Origin: DAOMFM01 sp035429825
GTDB lineage: Bacteria; Acidobacteriota; Blastocatellia; UBA7656; JADIYM01
Reading direction: 5' to 3'
Assembly: GCA_044224215.1 (NCBI GenBank)
Contig: JBGAKX010000004.1
Location: 16,568-80,567, forward strand
DNA length: 64,000 nucleotides
Shown: in pieces, positions 50,447 through 57,272 of the stretch
Layout: every line of letters begins with the position of its first letter
Numbering within the stretch: position 1 is the stretch's first letter
Made by a program: the position numbers and the translations under genes
Notes under the pieces: model-generated
What the model saw: only the letters and a program-made list of their open reading frames with translations
Database searches by the model: none
Told to the model about the DNA's origin: nothing

Positions 50447-53400
50447 AGACGACGACGACGTCGCTGGTGACGGTGCCTCGCACCGTGACGAGCGCGCCGT
50501 TCCTCGCGTCGAACGTGAAGATCCTGTCCGACGGGAACGACGTCACGCGGCGCGCGGGACCGCCCGGCGCCATCGACCGGATCTGTGACACGCCGTCGAT
50601 GTCGTCGATGAAGAGCAGTTCGTGGCTGTCCGCGGACCATCGAATTCGCTGATAGTTCATTCGCGGAATCGACAGAATCGAAATATCAAATGCTTGCGCG
50701 GCACTCGAGCCGTCGAGCGGCATTACCGCTCCGCGAACGTGCGAATCGCCTTCCGTCTGCTGCGTGAAGACGACCCACCGGCCGTCCGGCGAGATCGCCG
50801 GCCAGTTTGCGTACGTCCCGCCGAGCAGCACCGTCCCCGAGCCGTCGAGCGCCTTGCGCCAGATCGACGCGCCGAGCTCCTTGTTGGTCTGACCCTGGTA
50901 CACGAGCGATCGTCCGTCGGGCGACACTGCCGGGTACTCGTCGTCGACGTCCGCCGTGATCTGTTCAGGAACGCCCGCCACCTCCGCGTCGACTCTCCAA
51001 ATATTGAAAGGGCCCGACCGGTTCGACGCAAAGTAGACGGTTCGATTGTCCGGCGCCATTGCAGGATCGCGGTCGACCGCAGCGTGAAACGTCAGCTGTC
51101 GCTGATTCTGGCCGTTGTCGTCGGCGACATAGACGTCAAAGTTCCCTGAGCGCCGGCTCGAATACAGGATGCGTCCGTCAGGCGTCCACGACGCGCCGAG
51201 GATTCGGTCATGCCCGACCGTGATCGGATGCGCATCGCTGCCGTCGGCCGCGTGCGACACCCACAGCGACTGATGGAACGCGGTCTGCACGGCCGCCATC
51301 CTGCCGTCGCGCGCAACCGTGACGCCGTCATAGCCGCTCGTGTCCTGCGTGATGCGCGATGCCATCCCGCTGGGGTACGCCACGCTCCACAGTTCCATGT
51401 CGCCGAGCGCCGCCGAAGCGACGGACGCGACGAGCGCATTCCCGTCGGGCAGCCACGCCACTCGGTCCACGTACCACCACGTGAGCGGCGTGATGAGGCG
51501 AAACGACGGGTCGCCGACGGTTATCTCCGCGATCCCGCCGCGGTAACCGTTCGAAGTGTCCGAGACCGAGCACGCGATCCGCGCGCCATCCGGCGACCAC
51601 GACGGCGTCTCTTGCGCAAAAATGAGCGGTGTCGACGTCGTCCACAACGACCGCTCGCCGCTGCCGTCGGCATTCGCCATCATCAGGTCCGCATGCTTGC
51701 CGCTCTCGTCGCGCCGAATGAACGCAATACTCTCGTCTGTAGGCGAGATGGCGACACCACTGTCGGCGGCCATCACGACGGGTTGTGGCGATCCGCTCGG
51801 CAGCGGCAGCTTGTAGATCGTCGTCCCGCCCACGCTTTCCGACGCACAGTAATAGATGGACTGGCTATCGTGGGTGAACGTGACATTGGAGAGCCATGCG
51901 TCGGACGGATCCGTGATGCGCACCTTTCCACTTCCGTCGACCCGGCAGAGGTACAGGCTCATCGTGCCCTGCTCCTCCACCGCCGCCACGACCTGCGATC
52001 CGTCCGGCGAGATCGCCGCGTCGACCGCGTTTCCGGTAAATGTGACGCGTCGAACGTCGGTGACGATGAAGCGCTGAGGTCGCTGGGTGCGGCCGATATG
52101 CAGCGCCGCCCACACGGCTCCGGCCGTCAACGCAAGCAGCACGATCGCGCCGACGAGGCGCACGGCATTGATGCGCCACGCCCGACGAGGTGCGGGCTCC
52201 GGCACGAGTTCGATGACCGTCGTTGCGGTCGCCGACTTGACGTCGAGCGCGGCTCGCAGGTCGCCGATGAACTGGCCGGCGCTTGCCGGTCGATCGGAGC
52301 GGGCTTTCTCGAGCGCGCGCGACACCGTCGCCGAGAACCTGCGCGGGACGGACGGATCGACCACGTGCAGCGGTTCGGGCGTCGCGACGAGGTGAGCGCG
52401 TCGGATCTCGCTCGAGTTGCGGCCGTGGAACGGCGTGGTGCCGCTGACGAGCTCGTAGACCACGACACCGAGGCTGTACACGTCGGCACGCGCGTCGATC
52501 TCGGGCCCGCCGTCCGCCGGCACGTCGCCCCACTGCTCCGGCGACATGTAATGCGGCGTGCCGATGACGTGGCCCGGCTGCGTCACGTTCGCTGCAGCCT
52601 CGAGCGGTTCGGCAAGGATCTCGCGCAGCTTGGCAATGCCGAGATCGAGCAGCTTGACGACGTGCTTGTCGTCCGGATCGGCGATCATGATGTTCTCGGG
52701 CTTGATGTCGCGATGCACGATCCCCTGCGAATGCGCCTCGTCGAGCGCATCGGCGACCGGTCCAAGCAGTTCGACGGCCCGCGCCGGGGTCAGCCTGCCG
52801 TGCTGCTCGCACTCTTCGCGCAGCGTCGGTCCGTCGACGAATTCCTGAACCATGTACGTGAGCCCGTCGGCCGACGTGCGCAGGTCGTAGACCGTCACGA
52901 TGTTCGGATGCTGCAGCGTGCGCGCGACCCGGCCCTCGCGCAGGAAGCGCTCGAGCCGCTCGGGCTCGGACGTGAGCTGGCGACGCAGGACCTTGAGCGC
53001 AACGTGATCCCTCAACAGCGCGTGTTGCGCGAGATAGACGTATCCGAAGCCACCGCCCTTGATGAATCGCTCGACGTGGTAGAGGCCGTCGATCGTCGTC
53101 CCGACGAGCGCTTCGGGGTCGTCGACGAGAACTTCGCCGTCACGGGGACACACGAGCTCGCCGGAGCTGAAGTGGCCCGAGCACTTGGGACAGACGCGGA
53201 TCTGGCTCGACGAACTGTCGGCAGCCGAGCGCACCGCTGCGTTGAGGTCGGCGCCGTCCGCGAGCCGTGTCGAACCGGTAATCACGGGACCGCCGAGCAA
53301 GCTGTCGGTCTGCTCGTCCGCGGCGAGGAGCGTGAGCACTTCGCGCTTCAGGTCCTCGTTGCCGCCGCACTCGCGATCGAGATACGGAATCCGATCGTCC

Positions 53401-53459
53401 GACGCGAGCTCGACACACGCGTGAAACAGCCGCTTGACCTGTTCCCAGTCGGTGGCCAT
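50427..53459 (-). CDS. Ser/Thr protein kinase with zinc ribbon and C-terminal TolB-like beta-propeller
   Basis: 1010 residues from ATG 53459, which overlaps the sigma-factor stop as TGATG (GTG 53462 is an alternative). Order: short helical N-terminus; zinc-ribbon-like CPKCSGHFSSGELVCPRDG (near residues 90-108); kinase with GGGFGYVYLA, VALKVL, HRDIKPENIMI and LLDLGIAKL (DLG in place of DFG). A membrane helix follows near residue 440 (LVGAIVLLALTAGAVWAAL). A periplasmic series of PD40/WD-like repeats ends the protein (DAAISPDGSQVVAAVE, IACSVSDTSNGY, DRDPAMAPDNRTVYFAS, PAISPDGRWVVFTQ). It is paired with an ECF sigma factor, as often in Acidobacteriota. Confidence 0.9.
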   Translation of the reverse strand: MATDWEQVKRLFHACVELASDDRIPYLDRECGGNEDLKREVLTLLAADEQTDSLLGGPVITGSTRLADGADLNAAVRSAADSSSSQIRVCPKCSGHFSSGELVCPRDGEVLVDDPEALVGTTIDGLYHVERFIKGGGFGYVYLAQHALLRDHVALKVLRRQLTSEPERLERFLREGRVARTLQHPNIVTVYDLRTSADGLTYMVQEFVDGPTLREECEQHGRLTPARAVELLGPVADALDEAHSQGIVHRDIKPENIMIADPDDKHVVKLLDLGIAKLREILAEPLEAAANVTQPGHVIGTPHYMSPEQWGDVPADGGPEIDARADVYSLGVVVYELVSGTTPFHGRNSSEIRRAHLVATPEPLHVVDPSVPRRFSATVSRALEKARSDRPASAGQFIGDLRAALDVKSATATTVIELVPEPAPRRAWRINAVRLVGAIVLLALTAGAVWAALHIGRTQRPQRFIVTDVRRVTFTGNAVDAAISPDGSQVVAAVEEQGTMSLYLCRVDGSGKVRITDPSDAWLSNVTFTHDSQSIYYCASESVGGTTIYKLPLPSGSPQPVVMAADSGVAISPTDESIAFIRRDESGKHADLMMANADGSGERSLWTTSTPLIFAQETPSWSPDGARIACSVSDTSNGYRGGIAEITVGDPSFRLITPLTWWYVDRVAWLPDGNALVASVASAALGDMELWSVAYPSGMASRITQDTSGYDGVTVARDGRMAAVQTAFHQSLWVSHAADGSDAHPITVGHDRILGASWTPDGRILYSSRRSGNFDVYVADDNGQNQRQLTFHAAVDRDPAMAPDNRTVYFASNRSGPFNIWRVDAEVAGVPEQITADVDDEYPAVSPDGRSLVYQGQTNKELGASIWRKALDGSGTVLLGGTYANWPAISPDGRWVVFTQQTEGDSHVRGAVMPLDGSSAAQAFDISILSIPRMNYQRIRWSADSHELLFIDDIDGVSQIRSMAPGGPARRVTSFPSDRIFTFDARNGALVTVRGTVTSDVVVVSTASAS

Positions 53460-54046
53460 CACTCAGCCTCGGCGCCGGAAATCGCGCGATGCAGCCACGC
53501 GCGCGCGAGCCGCCACTCGCGTTCCACGGTGGCCGTTCCAACGTCCAGCACCTCGGCGGTCTCGGAGATCGTCAGCCCGCCGAAGTAGCGCAGCTCGACC
53601 ACGCGGGCCAGCCGTTCGTCCGTCGCCGCGAGCGCGTCGAGCGCATCGTTGAGCTCGATGACCTCGACGTCGAACTCGTGAGGAACGGGGAGGTCTTCGT
53701 CGTATGTCACGCGCACGAGTGCGCCCGCACGCTTGCTCGCGCGATGCCGGCGCGCGTGGTCGACGAGCGCCTGGCGCATCATCCGCGCGGCGATCCCGAG
53801 AAAATGCGCCCTGCTCTCGGGCTGCAGCCCGCTCTGGTCCGCGAGCTTCAGATACGCCTCATGCACGAGAGCGGTGGGTTGGAGCGTGTGGCCCGCACGT
53901 TCGCCGCGAAGGTAGCCGGCGGCCATGCGCCGCAGTTCCGAGTAGACCAGCGGCATCAGCTCGTCGAGGGCGGTCCTGTCCCCGGCGCGAAGCTGGTCCA
54001 GCAACCGCGTCACGTCACTGTCGGTCGTCCGCATTGCCGTAGGCAC
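53459..54046 (-). CDS. ECF sigma factor of the TIGR02999/SigX6-like type
   Basis: 195 residues from GTG 54046 (ATG 54034 possible). Region 2: LDELMPLVYSELRRMAAGYLRGE...TLQPTALVHEAYLKLAD, typical of the Planctomycetes/Acidobacteria group. HFLGIAARMMRQALVDHARRH follows, and region 4 (LRYFGGLTISETAEVLDVGTATVEREWRLARAWL) is a helix-turn-helix for the -35 element. No anti-sigma gene is adjacent. The overlapping kinase may control it by phosphorylation. That is inference from context. Confidence 0.92.
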   Translation of the reverse strand: MPTAMRTTDSDVTRLLDQLRAGDRTALDELMPLVYSELRRMAAGYLRGERAGHTLQPTALVHEAYLKLADQSGLQPESRAHFLGIAARMMRQALVDHARRHRASKRAGALVRVTYDEDLPVPHEFDVEVIELNDALDALAATDERLARVVELRYFGGLTISETAEVLDVGTATVEREWRLARAWLHRAISGAEAE

Positions 54047-54180
54047 CGGAATCGGTTCTCGTGACCAGACTCCCCCTGGTCTGATGGAGACCGGCTTCGA
54101 TTATCGCTCTACCCAATGAGGGGATCAAGTAGGCGCCGCGACAGGGACGCGGCCGGTCCACCAACAAGGAGGTATGGGTG

Positions 54181-54639
54181 ATGAATACGATTCAATCCGT
54201 CAGCAACGTTGTCCGCCGTGTCGCACTTGCAGCGATGGCGGCCAGTATCACCGTGGCGGTTGTCGCGGCTCCCGCATTCGGGCGGTTGCACAACCAGATC
54301 CGTGTCACGATTCCATTTGCGTTCAGCGTGGGCAAGACGGCGATGCCGGCGGGTGAATACACCGTGCAGGACATTGCCAATGGCGCGCTTCACGTGAAGT
54401 CGATGAAGGGCGACGAGTCGACGATCGCACTCGGTCGGCTCGAGACCGAGGAGATTCCTGCCGAAGGCACGCCGACGCTGGTCTTCAACCGGTACGGCTC
54501 GGAGTGTTTCCTTTCGGAAGTCCGCACGGGTTGGGACCAGAGCGTCTACAAGTTCCGGGCGACGGCTATCGAAGAGCGGCTCGCTCGCGAGGGCAACGGC
54601 CCGGGCGAAGTCCTGCTCGTCAAGGCCACCATTCGGTAG
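54181..54639 (+). CDS. Small secreted beta-rich protein, acidobacterial type
   Basis: 152 residues from ATG 54181, with AAGGAGG 8 bases upstream; the GTG at 54178 is less well spaced. The signal peptide is ALAAMAASITVAVVAAPAFG. The mature part begins with IRVTIPFAFSVGKTAMPAGEYTV, a pattern seen in many short secreted proteins of Acidobacteria (V-P-F-x-F-x-x-G-x-x-x-x-P-A-G-x-Y). Several beta strands follow, with one Cys in GSECFLSEVRTG. Function unknown. Two terminator hairpins follow. Confidence 0.75.
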   Translation: MNTIQSVSNVVRRVALAAMAASITVAVVAAPAFGRLHNQIRVTIPFAFSVGKTAMPAGEYTVQDIANGALHVKSMKGDESTIALGRLETEEIPAEGTPTLVFNRYGSECFLSEVRTGWDQSVYKFRATAIEERLAREGNGPGEVLLVKATIR

Positions 54640-54664
54640 CGATCGATCCGGCTCCCCCCGGCTT

Positions 54665-54712
54665 CCACGGACCGTGTCCGGCGCGTCGCGCCGGCCGGTC
54701 CGTGGTTCGTTT
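54665..54712 (+). terminator. Terminator hairpin, first of two tandem copies
   Basis: A 10-bp outer stem CCACGGACCG/CGGTCCGTGG with an inner stem CCGGCG/CGCCGG around loop CGTCG (54665-54705), followed by TTCGTTT. It is placed downstream of the secreted-protein gene. Confidence 0.65.
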
Positions 54713-54722
54713 GTGGCGCTCA

Positions 54723-54760
54723 CACGGACCGTGTCCGGCGCGCCGGTCCGTGGTTCGTTT
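54723..54760 (+). terminator. Terminator hairpin, second of two tandem copies
   Basis: CACGGACC/GGTCCGTG stem (54723-54752) around a GGCGCGCC core, then TTCGTTT. It shares 20 identical bases on the left (54666-54685 and 54723-54742) and 19 on the right with the first copy, so one arose by local duplication. Confidence 0.65.
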
Positions 54761-54793
54761 CGGGCGGCATCGTGACCGCATCGCAGTCGAGCG

Positions 54794-54802
54794 TGGCATA
54801 AT
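54794..54802 (+). promoter_or_regulatory. Predicted extended -10 for the 2-hydroxyacid dehydrogenase gene
   Basis: TG-G-CATAAT (hexamer 54797-54802) ends 9 bases before ATG 54812. No Shine-Dalgarno is present. Confidence 0.4.
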
Positions 54803-54811
54803 ACGCGTTCT

Positions 54812-55753
54812 ATGCCGTCGATCTTTGTCACGACTGGGGAGCTCCCCGAGAGCGCACTGGACATGTTGCGCACTGCGGGCGATCTGCGGGTCTGGTCGGG
54901 TGCGACTCCGATGCGGGCAGACACGCTCGCCGCCGAGATCCGGGAGGCAGACGCGCTGGTGACACTCGTCGACAACACGGTCGACGCGTCGGTGCTCGCG
55001 GCTGGCCTGCGGCTGCGGGTCGTGGCGAACGTCGCCGTTGGATTCGACAACATCGATCTCGACGCGGCGAGGCGGCGCGGGATCTGGGTCACGAACACTC
55101 CCGACGTTCTGACCGACGCGACGGCGGACCTCACGTTTGCGCTGATCCTTGCCGTCGCTCGACGCATCGTCGAAGCGGATGCCTACCTGCGCGACGGAAA
55201 GTTCGACGGCTGGGGATTCCAGCTGCTGCTCGGAACCGAGCTGCGGGGCAAGACGCTCGGGGTCGTCGGGCTCGGGCGCATCGGCAAGGCGGTCGCACAG
55301 CGCGCCGAAGCGTTCGGCATGAACGTCGCCGGGCTCGGATCGGCAGCGAGCGACGACGAGCTCGACGCCTTATTTGCGAGCGCGGACGTCTTGACGCTTC
55401 ACACGCCGATGATGCCGGCGACGCGGCACATGGTCGATGCGCGACGACTTCGTCTCATGAAGAAGAGCGCGATTCTCGTCAACACCGCGCGCGGACCGCT
55501 CGTCGACGAGGCGGCGGTTGCCGACGCGCTGACGAGCGGCGCGCTCGGCGGAGCCGGCTTCGACGTGTACGAAAACGAGCCGGCCGTTCATCAGCGGCTT
55601 CTGGCGGCGCCGAACACGGTGCTCGTTCCGCACATCGGGAGCGCCACGCGCGATGCGCGTCGCGCGATGGCCGAGCTCGCCGCGCGCAACGCGGTGGACG
55701 TGCTTTCGGGACGTCGCCCGCCGAACGTGATCGTCGAGGGCCGTCGTGAGTGA
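54812..55753 (+). CDS. D-2-hydroxyacid dehydrogenase (glyoxylate/hydroxypyruvate reductase type)
   Basis: 313 residues. It reduces glyoxylate or hydroxypyruvate (or a related 2-oxoacid) with NAD(P)H. NAD-binding GVVGLGRIGKAVAQRAEAFGM (near residues 150-170), substrate-binding ANVAVGFDNIDLDAA and NTPDVLTDATADL. The catalytic Arg is in NTARGPLVDEAA, the Glu in FDVYENEP and the His in VPHIGSAT. The set matches GhrB/GyaR-type enzymes rather than the phosphoglycerate dehydrogenases, which carry an ACT domain. Confidence 0.9.
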   Translation: MPSIFVTTGELPESALDMLRTAGDLRVWSGATPMRADTLAAEIREADALVTLVDNTVDASVLAAGLRLRVVANVAVGFDNIDLDAARRRGIWVTNTPDVLTDATADLTFALILAVARRIVEADAYLRDGKFDGWGFQLLLGTELRGKTLGVVGLGRIGKAVAQRAEAFGMNVAGLGSAASDDELDALFASADVLTLHTPMMPATRHMVDARRLRLMKKSAILVNTARGPLVDEAAVADALTSGALGGAGFDVYENEPAVHQRLLAAPNTVLVPHIGSATRDARRAMAELAARNAVDVLSGRRPPNVIVEGRRE

Positions 55754-55776
55754 ACCTTTCAAACCGTGCATTCTGC

Positions 55777-55806
55777 TTCACATGGTTTGCGCGAGTCCCG
55801 TATACT
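55777..55806 (+). promoter_or_regulatory. Sigma-70-type promoter for ribH
   Basis: TTCACA at 55777-55782, an 18-base spacer, TATACT at 55801-55806. The predicted start is near 55812-55814, leaving about 34 bases before GTG 55847. That is too short for an FMN riboswitch. Confidence 0.6.
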
Positions 55807-55846
55807 CTCGCGTGCCCGATACTTGCACACGCTGGAGAACGCGGGA

Positions 55847-56317
55847 GTGAACCCCCGAGTCATTGAAGGACATCTCGTCGCTGAGGGACTGCGAATCGCG
55901 ATCGTCGCGAGCCGCTGGAACGACTTCATTGTGGCGCGCCTGATCGAGGGAGCCGTGGACGGCATCGTCCGGCACGGCGGTTCCGCCGAGAAGGTCGTCG
56001 TGATTCGCGTTCCCGGGTCCTTCGAGATCCCGCTTGCGGCCAAGCGTGTTGCGAATGAGGGCGCGTGGGACGCCGTGATCTGTCTCGGGGCCGTGATTCG
56101 TGGTGAGACACCTCACTTCGAGCACGTCGCGGCCGAGGCGTTCAAGGGCATCACGCACGTGTCGCTCGAGACCGGCGTTCCGATCGCCGTAGGTATCGTC
56201 ACGGCGGACAACCTTGATCAGGCGATCAACCGAGCCGGCGGAAAAGCGGGCAATAAAGGGTACGAAGCCGCAGTCACAGCCATCGAGATGGCGAATCTAC
56301 TGCGTTCGATCGCATAG
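55847..56317 (+). CDS. ribH: 6,7-dimethyl-8-ribityllumazine synthase
   Basis: 156 residues from GTG 55847, with GGAG 9 bases upstream. It condenses 5-amino-6-ribitylamino-uracil with dihydroxybutanone phosphate. Motifs: IVASRWNDFIVARLIEGA (substrate Trp), VRVPGSFEIPLAAK-like VIRVPGSFEIPLAAK, CLGAVIRGETPHFEHVA (phosphate-binding and catalytic His) and PIAVGIVTADNLDQAINRAGGKAGNKGYEAA. The product is used by riboflavin synthase encoded at 11 kb. nusB follows after 35 bases, a common pairing. Confidence 0.93.
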   Translation: MNPRVIEGHLVAEGLRIAIVASRWNDFIVARLIEGAVDGIVRHGGSAEKVVVIRVPGSFEIPLAAKRVANEGAWDAVICLGAVIRGETPHFEHVAAEAFKGITHVSLETGVPIAVGIVTADNLDQAINRAGGKAGNKGYEAAVTAIEMANLLRSIA

Positions 56318-56352
56318 CGGACGAACGAGGGGGCAGGTAGCTGTAACGTCTT

Positions 56353-56778
56353 ATGGGTGCGCGTCGTAAGGCCCGGATTTGCGCCTTACAAATGCTCTTT
56401 CAATACGACATCGCACAGCAGGCGGTGGATGAACTGCTGCGCACGTACTGGAAGGAGCTCGGGGGCGAATATGCCGAAGATGTGCGCGAGTTTGCGTCGC
56501 GTCTCGTGGAGGGGACCGTCGCGGGCATTGATGACATCGACATCCGCATCCGCGATCGGGCCGAGAACTGGCGCATCGCGCGCATGGCGGTCGTCGACCG
56601 GAACATCCTCAGACTCGCCGTGTACGAGTTTCTGAACGAGCCCGAGACGCCAAAGACCGTCGTCATCAACGAGGCGCTCGAGATCGCGAGACGATTCTCG
56701 ACCTACGAGGCGACCCAGTTCATCAACGGGATTCTCGACGCGATCAAGCGCGATCTCGAGACAACCGTCGTCGCCTGA
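56353..56778 (+). CDS. nusB: Transcription antitermination protein NusB
   Basis: 141 residues. It binds boxA RNA with NusE (S10) in rRNA antitermination complexes. MGARRKARICALQMLFQYDI is the typical opening. DRAENWRIARMAVVDRNILRLAVYEFL (central) and KTVVINEALEIARRFSTYEATQFINGILDAI complete the all-helical fold. It follows ribH and is probably in the same transcript. No strong ribosome-binding site is near ATG 56353. Confidence 0.93.
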   Translation: MGARRKARICALQMLFQYDIAQQAVDELLRTYWKELGGEYAEDVREFASRLVEGTVAGIDDIDIRIRDRAENWRIARMAVVDRNILRLAVYEFLNEPETPKTVVINEALEIARRFSTYEATQFINGILDAIKRDLETTVVA

Positions 56779-56861
56779 CGCGCCGTCATTCGGGCCATTC
56801 GACCCGGATTCGACGCCGAGCGCCCACAAGACTTTCACAAGAACTCGATCGGGCCTTCGGG

Positions 56862-56870
56862 TGGTAGCAT
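56862..56870 (+). promoter_or_regulatory. Predicted extended -10 for the cheY-like gene
   Basis: TG-G-TAGCAT (hexamer 56865-56870) ends 9 bases before ATG 56880. No Shine-Dalgarno. Confidence 0.35.
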
Positions 56871-56879
56871 TCACCCCTT

Positions 56880-57248
56880 ATGAAGAAGGTCCTGGTTGTC
56901 GAAGACTCCGCAACGACGCGCGCGATGATCATATCCATTGTGGAGACGTTGCCCGCGGTCGAATGCACGGATGCCGAGGACGGTCTCGCGGCGTTGAAGG
57001 CGCTGCCGAACGATCGGTTCGACGCCATCCTGACCGACATCAACATGCCGGGCCTGACAGGTCTCGAGCTGATCAGTTTTGTGCGCAGCCATCCCAGCTA
57101 TCGCGAGATCCCGATCATCGTCATATCGACTGAGAAGGCCCAGACCGACAAGGATCGCGGGTTTGCGCTTGGCGCGTCGGACTACGTGACCAAGCCGTTC
57201 GCTCCGATGGATCTGCAGCGCGTCGTCCGCCAGCATCTCGGAATCTAG
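56880..57248 (+). CDS. CheY-like single-domain response regulator
   Basis: 122 residues, receiver domain only. Acidic pocket E8-D9 (VLVVEDSATTR), phosphoacceptor D53 (ILTDINMPG), Thr in VISTEKAQ and Lys in YVTKPFAPMD. It has no output domain, as in CheY. It is the first gene of a three-gene unit with CheA and a CheW-like protein and should receive phosphate from that CheA. Output could be a flagellar motor, a pilus or another target; none is encoded here. Confidence 0.9.
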   Translation: MKKVLVVEDSATTRAMIISIVETLPAVECTDAEDGLAALKALPNDRFDAILTDINMPGLTGLELISFVRSHPSYREIPIIVISTEKAQTDKDRGFALGASDYVTKPFAPMDLQRVVRQHLGI

Positions 57249-57260
57249 ACGCGATCCGCT

Positions 57261-57266
57261 TAGAAT
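57261..57266 (+). promoter_or_regulatory. Possible -10 element for cheA
   Basis: TAGAAT at 57261-57266 ends 6 bases before GTG 57273. It is weak evidence by itself, but it fits the spacing seen before other genes in the window. Confidence 0.3.
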
Positions 57267-57272
57267 GGCGGG

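Noticed and set aside
54109..55167. Minus-strand open frame (352 codons) opposite the secreted-protein and dehydrogenase genes
   Set aside because: It runs through two terminator hairpins and the promoter of the dehydrogenase and has no family resemblance; both plus-strand genes are convincing.
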